Origin: Hemerocallis citrina
Lineage: Eukaryota > Streptophyta > Magnoliopsida > Asparagales > Asphodelaceae
Assembly: GCA_017893485.1 (NCBI GenBank)
Contig: CM030358.1
Location: 250,746,728-250,810,727, forward strand
DNA: 64,000 bases
Reading direction: 5' to 3'
This document shows, one piece after another, positions 11,566-24,357 of the stretch (its first letter is position 1; each line of letters starts with the position of its first letter). The notes under the pieces are model-generated. The model saw only the letters and a list, made by a program, of their open reading frames with translations, was not told where the DNA came from and made no database searches. Made by a program: the position numbers and the translations under genes.

Positions 11566-13203
11566 GTTACATGACGCCGAGTACACGGCCCTATAGAAAC
11601 CCACCACTAGATCTAAATGTAATTGCATGTAAATAGCAACCATGTGGTAAAATTTAGGATGCATGAAATTCTACCTAGATAGAAATAAATATAAGACTTG
11701 ACATAATATGACACCTGTTACATGCTTACCTGTACATGCTACCTGACACCTAATATCTGTATACCTGCTTGCATGATACTTGACACCTATCACATGTTAC
11801 CTGCACTATATTACATTATCATATTACTTGATTTTGTTCATGATTTATGTTAGTCATTTTGTTTTGTTGTCATGTCTATTCCATACTATATTTGCTTCCG
11901 TTGTTCTTCTATATATGTTTATCTTTTCATGTACTTGTTGTCTGCATTACAAGCGGCCCGTAACGTGCATTGACGGACGTTTTGTTTCTCTTTTCATTTC
12001 TCTACAATTTGTTAAATTGCAGATTATGGCGATCAGCTGCCTCATGGAGTAGGTGATCTGAGATTCTAGTTGTTGGAGTTCTTGCTATTATTATTTTCTG
12101 ATGCTTATTTTGAATAAATGTAATTGCTACATGAATTTTGTATTGGGCTTTTTGTCCCAGACTTGTGTTTTGTTCTAGACGTGATTATTTGAAATTCAGT
12201 ATTCTTGCTTCTTATTTCAAGTAATCTTGTTGAGTATATTAATTCAGTTATGCATGTATGGTTGACTATTTCTCTTGTACATCTCTTGTTTATACTTATG
12301 CTTGTTGTAAAGATCCTGACAGCTTATGAATGGTGAAAGCCATTCGCTGGACATAGTCACGTATCTGTATTCCGTATCTCCTAGTATTCCTTGACCTTTC
12401 CAATCAGCTTCAGTAATCATAGGGAAAAAGAAAGAGGTCTTGCAGAGCCTAGTCACTAAGTAGTTTTGAGCCTGTACAGCTTCAAAGGGATAAATATCGT
12501 CGTTACACGGAGGTACTTCACCGGATCCGATAGATATCCTGTTAGCATTATATCCAATCTAACGGGGTGAAGCCTAACTCACCACACGGTAGGTGAAAAC
12601 TGTGTGTAGTATCCCACCATCTCTCAAGCAATGCTTCCACAAGCTTCATGGATGATTTCTCTATATTAATTGTAAACTAACGCTGCCACCCCGTTTGATC
12701 GATTATTTGTTTCACGAGTGGAATACGGGAACATCGTTCGTATGCTTTTATTGGACCACTCCAATTTTCCCTAAAATTACAAAATCCACCTGAAGGTTGC
12801 TCGGTAATAAATTGATGCAAATGTTTGCCGTCATCAACCACCTTTTTCCACATACTTGGATCGGCAAAATCATTAGATTCCGAGACCGGTTCAACCTCCG
12901 CACTTGTGCTGCCATGATCTGACCCGCCTTGCAGAGTATATTTTATTCTTCCAATATATCTTCGGATTGACATTTTTTTTTCTTTTTGGAAGAAGATGAA
13001 AAATAGTAGTGTGATGAGTATCTCGAATAGGTAGAATTTGGATTAGAGAAAGAGATGAAATATGAGAGTAGGCTTAATTTTTAGATGGTAGGATATGGAG
13101 AAAAGCTCTTGCATTTAAATAGGCAGTATGAGATAAGAGTGATGGCAAAATTGTAATTTCCTGTAAAAGAGAAGAATCAATCTGAATTTTAAAATATTAT
13201 TAT

Positions 13204-13515
13204 TTTAAAAGAAAAAACCCAGACAGAAGATCATCTTCCAGCTGGGTTTTTTTTTATAAAAAAAGAAAAAGAAAACACCCAGACGGAAGATGATCTTCCG
13301 GTTTTTAATTATTTAAAAATAAAAAAAAATCCCAGACGAAAGTTCATCATCCGTCTGGGTTTTTTACTTTTTTTTAATTAGTTGCGACCAGACGTCTGGC
13401 GCTCAATTTTTTTTTAATAATCTCAAACGGAACATGGTCTTCTGTCCATCAAATTTTGGGTATTAAAAAAATTACTTTTTTTATTAGGCGGAGGATGTTC
13501 TTCCGTCTCTATATT
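13204..13515. repeat. Cluster of six palindromic repeats (CCCAGACGGAAGAT...)
   Basis: Repeated hairpins such as CCCAGACGGAAGATGATCTT (near 13277), a variant at 13217 and another at 13331, followed by looser copies at 13386, 13424 and 13487, alternate with poly-A/T spacers. Core palindrome: GGAAGATNATCTTCC, often with CCCAGAC/GTCTGGG outer arms. The layout resembles the subterminal region of a CACTA or other DNA transposon. It stands just upstream of the PMD start codon, but I see no clear terminus. Confidence 0.75.
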
Positions 13516-13519
13516 TTAT

Positions 13520-14215
13520 TATTTTTTAAGCCAAATTTTGGCTTCGACGATAGCAGTGCAACTCTGTCATTTCTATTTACCTATTGCCAAATATCTATAT
13601 TTTAGCACCAACGATAGTGGATGCTCACTAGGTCAATATGTTGTTTTATTTTATTTTATTTTTGTTCAAAGAAAAGTGGAGTATGACCAATGACAACTCT
13701 ATTTCATTTATTTTCCATATCAACACTTGCAAGTTCTGCTATTTCTATCTCCCAACTGAAATTTTTATATTTTTATATTACCATCTCAAATCAATAGATT
13801 GATTCCCAAAAATACATTTAATGTTTAAAAAATATTGTTTTGCTCTTTTAATTTCTTCTTCATTCTCTGATTTTCCATCAAATCAATGAGAGAATCCTTA
13901 GAGAACTTAGCAACTCATTTCAATTTCTTCAAATCTCTTGCTATATATTCTAGTAACCACTAAACTTTAATTTTTTTTTCAAATTCTTTTCAATGAAAAA
14001 TATTGGGTTATTATTTCTTTCAAATTTTTTGTGACAATTTCAAGACTAAGAAGTTAAATTATGGTGTTTATTAAAAAAAAATTTATTGAAGAGAATATGA
14101 AGAATGTGAGTTATGTCATAATTATGGTGTTGAGAGATGAGTTATTGGTGAGACAATGGCAAAGAAATTGAAAACATTTGTGGAGGAATTGAAGGGGATG
14201 ATAGAAGAGAAATTA
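13520..14215. other. AT-rich stretch without recognisable features
   Basis: I see no coding frame, terminal repeat or RNA gene here. The text is rich in poly-T and poly-A runs and ends at the start of the LINE-tail duplication. Confidence 0.5.
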
Positions 14216-14219
14216 AGTG

Positions 14220-15935
14220 ATTTAAACGAAGAAGATTGTTTGATTGAGGTTATTTTGAGAACTAATATATATTCTTATTTGGTTTGGATCCAATCAAGAG
14301 ATATCTAAAGCATATTTCTCACAGTTAATTAAAATTTTAATGTTAGGCTTTTTTTTTTGAATTATTACAAGGATTTCAGGTGCAAATATAGAAAAATGAA
14401 GAATTTTGCTGGAAATATGAAAATAGAAAAAATTTGAGGTGTGGATATGGAAAGGACCCTAAGGAGAAAATAATGAAACAAACTCCCTAAATTGGGAAGT
14501 ATGTAAAATAGTAAAAGTAGAAAAACAAAAGCAAAAGGCGAATAAAATCATCTACCACCAACTTCGTGTAGGGCGGACCGCCGTGACAAGGGGGCAAATC
14601 AGCAAAGGAAGCAACTAATCACTAGTAGTGAAAGAAAGTGATTCCTCCAACATCCTTGTAGGGTGGATATCTAGTGCAGTTTGACCCAATCTCGATCTCC
14701 TCATCATTGCATCTCTTTTATGAAAAAACACTGGCAATCTTGCCCATGGGTCTAGAAGCTTCTTCTTTTGCCCAAAATGAAACAAAATGCATAATGAGAA
14801 GCTTCTCCTTTTGCCCAAAACAAAATAAAATGCATAATGAGGGATAAATTTTCAAGACATTTAAGGTGTGTCTACACAACGCAATTCGACCTTTAATATA
14901 GAGGTCCTCGTAGCAGGAGGGGTAGTCGTTGGATCCTAGTGTAGATAAATCCAGATGGATTTATTCCCAAAAAAGAATCCAGATGGATATACTCCTCGGG
15001 TAGGCATTAAACTTGTGGTATGTGATTTTAAGCAATTTAAACGAAGAATATGGTTTGATTGAGGTTAGTTTGAGAACTAAAATATATTCTTATTTGGTTT
15101 AGATCCAATTAAGAGATATTTAAAGTATATTCTGCATAATTAATTAAAATTTTAATGGTAGACCTTTTTTTTTTGAATTATTACAAGGATTTCAGGTGGA
15201 AATATGGAAATATGAAGAATCAGGTGAAAATATGAAAATAGCAAAGATTTGTGGTTTGGATATGGAAAAGATCTTAAGGAGAACATAATGAAACAAACAC
15301 ACTTAATTGGGAAGTATGTAAAATAGTAAAAGTAGAAAAATAAAAGCAAAAGGCGAATAAAATCATCTACCACCAATTTCGTGTGTGGCAGACCGCCGTG
15401 ACATGGGGGCCAATTAGAAAAGGAAGCAACTAATCACTAGAAGTAGTGAAAGAAAGTGATTCTTCCAACATCCTTGTAGGGTGGATATCTAGTTCAGTTT
15501 GACTCGATATCCTCATCATTGTATCTCTTTTACGCGAAAACACTGGCAATCCTACCCATGGGTCTAAAAACTTCTCCTCTTGCCCCAAACGAAATAAAAT
15601 TCATAATGAGGTAGCTTCTCCTTTTGCCCAACATAAAATAAAATGCATAATGAGGGATAAATTTTCAAGAACAGTATTATTTGTTCTGCAAAAGTAAAAG
15701 TAATTTCTATATAGCTAGAGAACCCAAGTCACTACTACAATAGCAATCAGCCATGCCTTATTTAAGGTGTGTCTGCACGACACAATTCGACCTCTGATAT
15801 AGACGTATTGGTAGTAGGTGGGGTAGTCTTCAGAGCCTAGCGTAGATAGGATCTCAGTCCAGATGGATTTATTCCCAAAAAAGAATCCAGATGGATCTAC
15901 TCCTCGGGCAGGCGATAAACATGTGGTATGTGATT
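14220..15935. repeat. Direct tandem duplication (about 815 bp step) of the LINE 3' tail
   Basis: The block from GAAGAATATGGTTTGATTGAGG to AAACTTGTGGTATGTGATTT is present twice (about 14220-15035 and 15040-15935). The TCTACCACCA landmark is at 14551 and 15366, a step of 815. Later landmarks such as GGATTTATTCCCAAAAAAG are spaced about 900 apart because the second copy has an extra piece near 15670-15755. The right copy is continuous with the LINE zinc-finger region on the minus strand. Confidence 0.85.
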
Positions 15936-16824
15936 TCACCTCTGCATTGCAAAAACCGCAACTGATTACAATATTAGGTAGTCTTTTCTAGAGGTTTTCT
16001 CTTGTAGTATCACTTGATTAAGCACAAGACAAAGGAATACTCTAACCATGAGTGTGTCTTTAACTTTCCAGATGATCGTTGACCACAGTGGGCGACATCC
16101 CCTAAAGTGGATTCTGGAGAAGTAGAAACATATGAAGAACTTTTCACTATGCTCTAATTCTCAGGTTTTGCTATCTGGCCTTAGGGTGAATTGGACCCCA
16201 AATTGTAGATTGCTCGATGAGTAACATAAGCATGATAAATGTGGCTTGTTAGGCAGATAGCATCCCCTCTTCCATGTTTTTGCGAGTATGATGCATAGTT
16301 GAGACGCTATCTCATGAGGAATTTCATCTATTAGAGAGTGGCCTCAACACCATCTATCCCATCAGAATTTGCTGAACCACCCACTGAAAATGAAGTAAAA
16401 GGTGTGTTTAAGGCTCGAAGGTGCTAGATACACCCCTCTAGAACCACAACAACCTTGTGCCCAAACGGAAGCCTGAGGTTCTCGTACATATGCCACCAGG
16501 GATCAATGAATAAAGTGTTGTCCACCTTCTTCGTTTAGGTGGAAAACTTGTCCACCACAATGTCCCTAATATAGTCATGCTCATGTCTTTCAGATCAATG
16601 TCCCTATGACACACCATGTGTCATGCTCATGTAGACTTTCTCCCAATGAATCAAATAGTAACGACCCCTCCTTTTATCTGCACCTTTCTAGGGAGCATTT
16701 TTTGTCTCTATCAGTCCTTTGGATCACCCACTTTGGTATCGCAAAGAAAGACATACAATATGCTTGCAAGTTAGAAATAACCTAGTTAATTAAGGTAATC
16801 CTACCACCTTCAGATAGAGTCTGC

Positions 16825-19800
16825 CAGGGATGGCAATCGGCCTGATCTGGCCCAAAACTTGCTTAGACCAGCCGGGTCAGGCTCGAACCGAACTAGACCA
16901 CCCTTAGACTATTCGGTCAAGAGCTGGCCCATATAATTTATGCAGGCCGGTCTGGGTTAAACAAACCCCTTAAAGGCTCGATTTGACCGAACCGCTAAGA
17001 ACCCAAGCCCACTGGGTTTTAACCCGGTTCGTTCCTGTTCGGGATTGCCCGGCTGGCTCAGCGGTCGTTAAATCCTGGATTGCTAAAATCCCCCCCCCCT
17101 AAAAATGGCTAGTTTTGGGGAAACACAAAAAAATATAAAATTCTATAGAGACTTTTCATACCATTTTCTTCAGAGCAAAACTTCCAAACAATTATCTCAA
17201 CTTTCTCAGTCTATTTTAAATAATTATCTCAACTCTCTCGATTTATTCCAAACAATTATCTCAAGTCTCAAGTCTCTCAAATTGTGGATTCTCAAAGTCT
17301 GAAGAAGTGAAGAAATGGAATTCAAGAAGCATTCACAATACAAATTTGAGAGTTCTTCTAGTAAGGTATATTTTTAAGTTCAGTACTTGTTATGTTAATT
17401 TGTTATGTGTTAATTTCTCACTTGTTTCACATCAGTTTTCTAATTTTCATACAATAATGGCATCATCACGTTCATAGTCAAAGTGCACAAGAATCCACCA
17501 ATATATCTCGCCCTGATTGTATTCCACATTTAGATGATGTTAGAGAGTTTGATAGTATTCTCGAGTTTGACCATTCTGGCCTTCCCCGCAATGAGGATGA
17601 AATTCATTGTGAAGAAACTGAAACACAAGACACCGAAAACTTATCTTCTTCCCAAAAATCTTGAGAACAAACTTCTGAAGTCCACAAACATTATACATAT
17701 TTTCCATCTCCAAACAATCCGAAAGAGGGAACTAAGGTATGAAAGAAGTGTCAAGCTGTTTACAATGGAAAGTGGATTGTGGGAAAGGTACTCTTAAGCA
17801 CCACTTGGTTAAATCACACCCGGAAACACAAAAAGATCATCTTACCTAACAAAAAATCAACCTTGGGAACGATTAAGTAGATAGTTATAGTTATGATCAT
17901 GTTACGGTATGAAAGGAAATGGCTAAACTCATTATTAAGGACGAGTTACCATTTTCTTGTTCCGACAGTAAAAACCTAGAGATATTTAACCAAACCATTC
18001 TAAACCTCCATTACAAAAGAATTTCTGGAAACACCGTTAAATCAGATTGTTTTAAAATTATAACGAGCTTAGAGATTTTTTAATTACTACTTTGTATTCT
18101 TTAACTTGTAAGGTTGCATTAACTAGTGAGTGTTGGAAAGGTTGTAATAACGTTCTCATTATGTGTGTAACTTGTCATTGAATTGATACTGATTAGATAA
18201 TTCAAAAAAAAAAATCATACATTTTACACATTTGATGTATCCTAATAATTGTGCAGATGTATCATCACAAATTAGAGAAGCATGCAATAAATTTGGTATT
18301 TATGATAATTTTTTTCTATTAGCCTTGATAATGTCGTCAATAATTAAAAAGCGGTTCCTTCATTAATTCAAGCATTTATGCCTCCAGTGCCTGAAATTTT
18401 TATGTCAAATGTCCATGTCATATCATCAACTTGTGTGTGCAAGATGCATTGAAGATAGCCGAACCATATATGAGTGTAATAAAAGATTGTGTGCATTTTA
18501 TAGATTTGAGTGGTCCTAATCTTCAAGCATTCGAACAATGGTGAAAGCTTAAAAATAAAAATTTAAAAGATTCCCTAAATATGTTAAACATAGATAACAT
18601 GCTACTTACGACATACATATTGTTGTTAGTAAATACAAATGGTTATAAATGAATTTTGTATTCAAAAAATATGGAAAACTTTTGCATGAATGAACAATTT
18701 TGGGAGCTGAAAGTTTGTTAAAAATTTAAAAAACCTTTTAAAAATGCAACCCTTAAAGTTTCAAAATCTTTGAGTTAACTTCTAGTTATATTTTATTTAC
18801 AATAGTTATTGTGATGAAAACTTTTCAACAAATGATGCATGATACTTACATTAGCTCAATTGCTGTTCCCGCTTACAAAAAAATTATGAAATATTTTCAT
18901 CGTCTTTTATGTTGTATTGTGTTGATATTGTAATGGATCATCGTTTTAAGTTAGATGGTACGAAGAATTTGATTACTTTATTTTATAGTATGATTAAAGA
19001 TTTTTCTTATGATGTTGATGAATTAATAATACAATTTGAGACAATATTAGATAATTTTTATGATACTTATGATAGAAAAGATGCAACTACTTCTCAAAAT
19101 ACAACAACAACAACAACATCATCTTCTTCCAAAGATAAGAGCATTGCTTTTGCAGATACATCAGCTGATGTATAGAATCTTATTCAATCTAAAAAACTTA
19201 AGACTAATGCACCTAATGAATTAAAACTGTATAATGCACAACCTTCACTATCGTTGGAACACAATATTGATGTGTTATTATGGTGGAAAAACAATGAAGG
19301 TTCATATCCTATTCTTTCTCGCATCGCAAAAGATCTACTAACCCCACCCCGGTGTCTACCGTTATATCAGAAAGTGATTTTTCTCTTGGTGGCAAGAATT
19401 GAACGAGAAAAGGAATCGTTTGACACCAGTGACTTTGGAGATGCTAGTGTGCTCGAAAGATTGAATGAAAGCAGAGCAGATAACTCAAGAAATAGAAGAA
19501 GACTCAAGTGGTACCAACACTTCAGAAGATGAAGAATGAAAACAAACTCTAGAAGAATGAAGACCTAATCTCACTAAGTCCCGAAGATCGAAGATTGAAG
19601 ATTGAAGATTGAAGATTACTGTAGTGGAAGCTAACAAGGAAATTTAGGGCGATGAAATCCTAGGTTTATGTTAAGTTGAGGTGCACGACAGTAGTCTAAT
19701 GCTCTTTCTCTATTCTAACCCTAGGCTATCTCAAACTCAATATCACCCCCATGTTTACCGCCTTACCATGTAATATTGTAGTTTGTATTACATTTTTTTT

Positions 19801-20201
19801 ATTACATCTAACTTATTATTTTATTTTATTTCACTCTTGTACATCATTCTATACTTTAATACTACATGAAAAAAATATTATATATTTTTTTATATGACTC
19901 TTGTACGTCGGAATATACTACAATATTACATGTTTTTTTAATCTATTTTATATGTTAAGATAAAAAGAATAAAAAATAGGCAAAAGTATAAAAAAAATAA
20001 AAATACAAAACCTCGGCCTAGGTCGGCCCGGAACCGGGAGGACCGGGCTAGGGGGCCAGTTCAGGCTTGACTTTTTCCCCATTGGGTCTAGTCCGCTACA
20101 GGGCCGAGCTTGACGGACCTTAGCTCGGACTGACCTGCTATAGTGTCGGGCCCAACGGGCTTTGGCTCGGACCGGCCCGCCCGGATCGGTTGCCCCCCCT
20201 A
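16825..20201 (+). mobile_element. hAT transposon 1 (degenerate)
   Basis: The ends CAGGGATGGCAATCGG (16825) and, inverted, TAGGGGGGGCAACCGATC (20201) match the TIRs of the two other hAT copies in the window. Both subterminal regions are rich in GGCCCG/CGGGCC motifs. It lies inside the LINE. No convincing 8-bp target duplication remains (best alignment of flanks about half matching), so the borders may be off by a few bases. Confidence 0.85.
17300..19535 (+). pseudogene. hAT transposase pseudogene (element 1)
   Basis: Fragments in several frames follow the order of the related copy at 25225-27332. There is a BED-type zinc finger area (KKCQAVYNGKWIVGKG, LKHHLVKSHPE near 17735-17825), then a MAKLIIKDELPFS-like stretch near 17920. 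VMDHRFKLDGTKNLITLFY lies near 18930, and the hATC dimerisation region (YNAQPSL, VLLWWKNNEGSYPILSRIAK, DLLTPP) at 19225-19350. After DLLTPP the frame shifts, so the conserved STVASESAFS-like block is broken. Stops and indels are frequent. No activity is expected. Confidence 0.8.
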
Positions 20202-21433
20202 AATTGGCAGAGAGGGGCAGCCCGATGCTCAAACAGACATCTTTATATTCAACAAAAAAGAAATCAATTGGCTCACTTTCTTCGGCAACCTAACCAACAG
20301 ATTTTTTGAAAGTACAAGTTAAATGCTTGAGTTGAATAAATGTATAGGTGGCGTGCCTTAGGAACGGGACTACTCTTGTGGTAGTCGGCCCTGAGGCCTA
20401 AAGCAATATATAGTTCCCTTAAAGGCTATGGTTTCCTCCATTAATCTATTCACAAATAATAGTGTGTCATCAACATATTGCAAGATGGAACATGCTGCTT
20501 GTTGACCCAGTGGTCTGATCCAGCCTTCTTCTGTAGAGTTGTCAATCATGGATTTCAGGTCATCGACAACCAAGGTGAAGAACTATGGTGACAAAGGGTC
20601 ACCCAGTATAAGTCATCGTCTGCAATATAATGAGCTGTCTGGTACCCCGTTCATGATAATGGTCGTGAGATAGTGACAGATTCACTTGATCCATTTCTGT
20701 TCAAAAACTCTGCCACGTAGGGTTTTAATAAGACAATCTCACTCCATCCAGTGGTAGGCCTTTTCAAAGTATAATTTCAAGAGATAATTATGAATATTAG
20801 CAATGTGATGTTGGTGAACTGTCCCTTTAGCACTCATGACACAATCAAGGATGTACCTGTCATGATGAAGCACATCTACAATTTCCAAACCAACAGTTTA
20901 TTACTCTTGGAAGTCTATTAGCAAGGATCTTTCTTATAACCATAATCGAGCAATTGAGTAGGTTAATTGTACAAAAGTTGATCACTCTTTTAGTCTCTTT
21001 TTTAAGAAATAAAGACCACTTATGCAAAGTTTATCCATCCTAGCTTCAGTATTGGGATAGAAAAGTCATCAAGAATGGCCATTAGATCATCCTTGATTTC
21101 ACCCAAAAAAATTTGGTAAAATACCATCAAGAATCCATATAGTCCCGGTGCCTTCTATCTGCCTATTTGTTTTCACTCCTTCTTGATTTCTCAGCGTGCA
21201 AGGGTGCTTCAATGTTGACGAATATTAGCTTGATCCAAATCTCTTGGGCATTCCGGCCAGAAGTCGTCGTGCACCGGAATTCTAAACTCTCTTTTACATC
21301 CAAATAGGTTCTTGTAGTAACCCTAAAATACATGTCTAGTATGGCCTATCTTTCCTTCCTTAGAATCCACCTAATGGATGAGATTCACCTACCTATTGGC
21401 ACTAACAATCCGGATGGTCAATAGTACCAGTCA

Positions 21434-21866
21434 TGCTGAAAAGTTTATGGTTGAACTTAGTTTAATTGGGTTGGTTGTTCATAACTCTTGTCTTAGATAA
21501 TATATATATAGAGAAGATATATAGGTAGAGAAGAGAAGGGAAGAGAAAAGTGAACATGTAGAAATGTATACTGCAACATATTTTTGATATGTGCCTTTCT
21601 ATTATTTTGTAGAATCTAAATAATGAAAATTGCTACTAGCCATTGTGCATTAAGCTACTATTCGAAAGCACTTTTTTCTTTCTTCTGCATAACTTTTAAT
21701 CATTTCCCTAAATAAAGTAATACAAAATTGATAAAGTTAACAGAGAGATTGGAAATACATATTGGATTGTTTATAACTGAGTACAATGCCTCTAATATAT
21801 AGGAGGAAACCAAATACTAAACCGCTACATAACCCGATATGGGACTATATAATACAATATCTAACA
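21434..21866 (-). repeat. Copia 3' LTR
   Basis: Minus-strand reading starts TGTTAGATATTGTATTAT at 21866, directly after a purine-rich tract (AAGTTTGAGAGTGAG, 21867-21881). The inner border is clear. The outer border near 21434 (a TG on the plus strand) is a guess from where LINE text ends. Confidence 0.6.
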
Positions 21867-21884
21867 CTCACTCTCAAACTTACG

Positions 21885-22269
21885 GTGGGTCATACAGTGT
21901 AAGTTTGCCCACCAAGTAACGAAATCTTTGAACAGTGTGGAATTTGGTGAAGAAGTTTGTTGTTTTCTATGAAAAGGTAACAAAATGAAGTGAAATGGTC
22001 CCTGCTTCAAAGCGCTCACGAACATAGTGGCAATCTATCTCTATGTGCTTCGTTTACTTATGAAAGACTGGGTTGCTTGCAATGTACAACGCACTTTGGT
22101 TATCACAATGAAGAGAAGTAGCTCCAGTAAGAGTGACACCCATATTTGATAACAGCCACCGAACATGAACAATCTCTCTAGTGGTAGCTGTCATTGCTCT
22201 GTACTCAGCTTCAGTGGAAGAGCATGCAACAACTGCATGTTTCTTGCTTCGCCATAAGATCAGCGAATC
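21885..22269 (-). pseudogene. Copia RNase H C-terminal part
   Basis: The minus strand gives SLILWRSKKHAVVACSSTEA, EYRAMTATTREIVHVRWLL and LHCDNQSALYIASNPVFHK, then a stop where the family has 'RTKHIEIDCH', then TKHIEIDCHYVRE and HTVQRFRYLVGKLTLYDPP near the natural C-terminus. The Glu (STEAEY) and Asp (HCDNQSA) of the active site are visible. It stops at 22269, where solo LTR B was inserted. Confidence 0.88.
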
Positions 22270-24357
22270 TGTCATGCTCCGCTTCCTATTATACGGAAAC
22301 ACGGGCACGTAACTGAGGACCAGCGAATGATATATGTTTCCAAATTCACATCATCCATCAGCTGTACAAACATAATCTCAACAATATAAAATGTAACTAT
22401 AACCACGCATGAAAGAATAATCACATAAACATGAATAATCCATGAAATGACTCACAAACTAACCAACATCTGGAAAAAAAATAAACTTCAGCTCAAAACA
22501 CCCAGAATATAATGTATATGAAATAGCAACAATAGTTACTAGGAGAAGCATGAAATAAGATTATTAATGCAGGCAAAGATTTGACTTCATTCTCTAGAAG
22601 AATTATTCACCAAGTCCTTTGGTCATTCCCTCTTCAGACCCTGCAATCTCCACATCTAGAGTTAGGGGAAAAAGAGGTCTGTTAGAGCAAGCCACGGACC
22701 GAAAGTGATAACACGCAAATGAGCAAGGACATGAATATAGCAAGAACATAGAATCATGTATATAGGAGACAAGTCATGTAACAGGAATATATAATATGTA
22801 AACGATGATCATGTAAACTTGACTCATAAATAGGAAATCATGAAACTGGTAAACTGAGCATGTAACATGTGAACAAGAATCTTGTAATCTTATAAACATG
22901 AATCATGTAAACTTGTAATAGGTAACAGGTCACTGAAATCATGAGTCATGCATGTGTTCAGTGTTAATCTCAAGTCTGTCAATCTTTTATAAATCATAAT
23001 TAATGCACGCAATCCTGCGTCCCATACCACAGGTTCGGGTGCATATAAACAAGTTAACGTTTAGACTCTAATGGTGAATGCTATAGGATCATGTACTCGA
23101 GTCTTTTAGTGACACTGACAGGAATCGTATCATATCATGTAATCATATCATGTCATATCGTATCATGTAACCAGGAATCATATCATGTCAAGTAATCATG
23201 TAATCATATCATATCATGTAAACATATACAGAGTCACTATTACGAGAAACACGTGCCTCATTTCGAGTACACTTTCCTAAATTGTCCACTACTAGATTCT
23301 TTCCCTTATTATCCCATCTTGTTATACTTTTTACAATAATCAACATGAACAGGCACAATGAGAACGAGTGTCAAGACAGGATCAAGGAGTATCAAGGGCT
23401 ATGCAATGCATAATATGCAAGTTAATTAATTAAATACAAGAAATAAATATATTTACAATCAAGGACATGAAGTTACAATTCTGGACAACAATACGTTGTT
23501 GTACAAAAATCTACTTTTTGGTTGCTACAGGAAAGCGAACCAGGTACTGTCAGAGGTTCCAGAAATTAGACTTCACACCAGTTCCAACGTCACATGACAT
23601 ATTATAAATACAATAGCTAGGTCAACCAGACAGTTCTTTACTGATCTACTGTTCAGGCAGCCGACCAAGGTCAAATTCTTATATATATAAAGTGACTGTA
23701 AATTCATTTAACAATCTTATAAAAATTATGATGTGGCTCTTAATCATGTCTAATAGAATGCTGATAAATATTAAGTCCTAATTCACTTATTAACATGACA
23801 TTTTAATTTGTGAAACATGTCGATGTGCAATAAATAACAATCTGGAATGTGTAGACCTAGTAGTGCGATAAACATGATAACTCATTATATAAAACTCGGA
23901 ATTTGAATCCTTTGAATGTTCCAGAAACTAGATTCATCGGGCTACGACTCTCATGTACAAAGTTCTAATTATTTTGAAAAGTAGCTAGGTCAAAATCTAG
24001 ATACAAGTTACAGCAACAGCAAGACAGCAACTTGCCAATTCAAATTGTAGCGGTTCTTACTTGCGAACATATAGTTTTAAATTCGTGTTTGTGCATTGAA
24101 TGTGGGGATAATGGAAACTACGATATTTTTATGTCATCGAATCATGGAGGCAAAAGAATTGATTCGATTCAATATAACGACTAATCTAGATGTGAGAACA
24201 TCACGAAGCATGAATTCTTGTAACGGATTTCAAATGCAATGATCTAATTTTTAATTACAGGAGATCAAACATTATGCTTGTACGAAATAATAAAATGTAC
24301 AAGGTACCTGCCTTTTGTGACGATTACGAACGAAAGCGAGACAAGCGACGACGGCAA

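Larger units (their letters stand above)
8253..12383 (+). mobile_element. Solo LTR A (Tekay-like Ty3/gypsy family), 4.1 kb
   Basis: It starts TGTAACACCTG at 8253 and ends at 12383 (CTCCTA, a likely decayed CA end). It is flanked by the 5-bp duplication GTATT (8248-8252 and 12384-12388). Removing LTR plus one GTATT restores the PMD reading frame (GQG-I-RSS), which fixes both borders. Its right third matches the LTR at 38318-40687 (ATGACTTATATAT, CTGGATTCGG, ACAGCTTATG...CATTCGCTGG). It was formed by recombination between the two LTRs of a full element. Internal open frames are short and not convincing genes. Confidence 0.88.
7967..12973 (-). pseudogene. Plant mobile domain (PMD, PF10536) gene, split by a solo LTR
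   Basis: Reading the minus strand from the ATG at 12973 gives a 98-aa N-terminus (to 12677). A second frame follows with LLERWWDTTHSFHLPCGELG (about 12640-12560), the PMD signature, then SGEVPPCNDDIYPFEAVQ and CKTSFFFPMITEADWKGQG (to about 12389). The frame resumes beyond the solo LTR at 8252 with SSFLKRYLQMSV and ends at 7967 after IEDLEKVGTYDWGGQVITVL, the usual 'LEDLxxIGxYxWGxAxLAYLY' part of the domain. Frameshifts or stops lie near 12677 and 12550, though introns could explain some. PMD proteins include Arabidopsis MAIL1/MAIN and many transposon-borne relatives. Here it is broken and probably transposon-derived. Confidence 0.8.
15715..21430 (-). pseudogene. LINE (non-LTR) reverse transcriptase relic, interrupted by hAT1
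   Basis: On the minus strand, 21430-20202 carries RT text: DRYILDCVMSAKGTVH, FEKAYHWMEWDCLIKTLRGR, a degraded RQGDPLSP and the catalytic box LQYVDDTLLF (20373-20573 frame). After the hAT insertion, 16824-15715 continues with LSEGGRITLIN, YCMSFFAIPKWVIQR and a Cys/His zf-RVT-like tail (CGFCN...H...C). Many stops and shifts are present. The family copies its RNA by target-primed reverse transcription. About 20-25 residues expected between GLPLS and LSEGG are missing at the hAT site, so the hAT insertion or a later event removed some DNA. The upstream endonuclease domain is not seen. Confidence 0.85.

Noticed and set aside
16811..20212. 8-bp target duplication for hAT1
   Set aside because: The flanks (GAGTCTGC and AATTGGCA) match at only about half of positions; the similar TCTGCCA and TGGCAGA are inverted, not direct.
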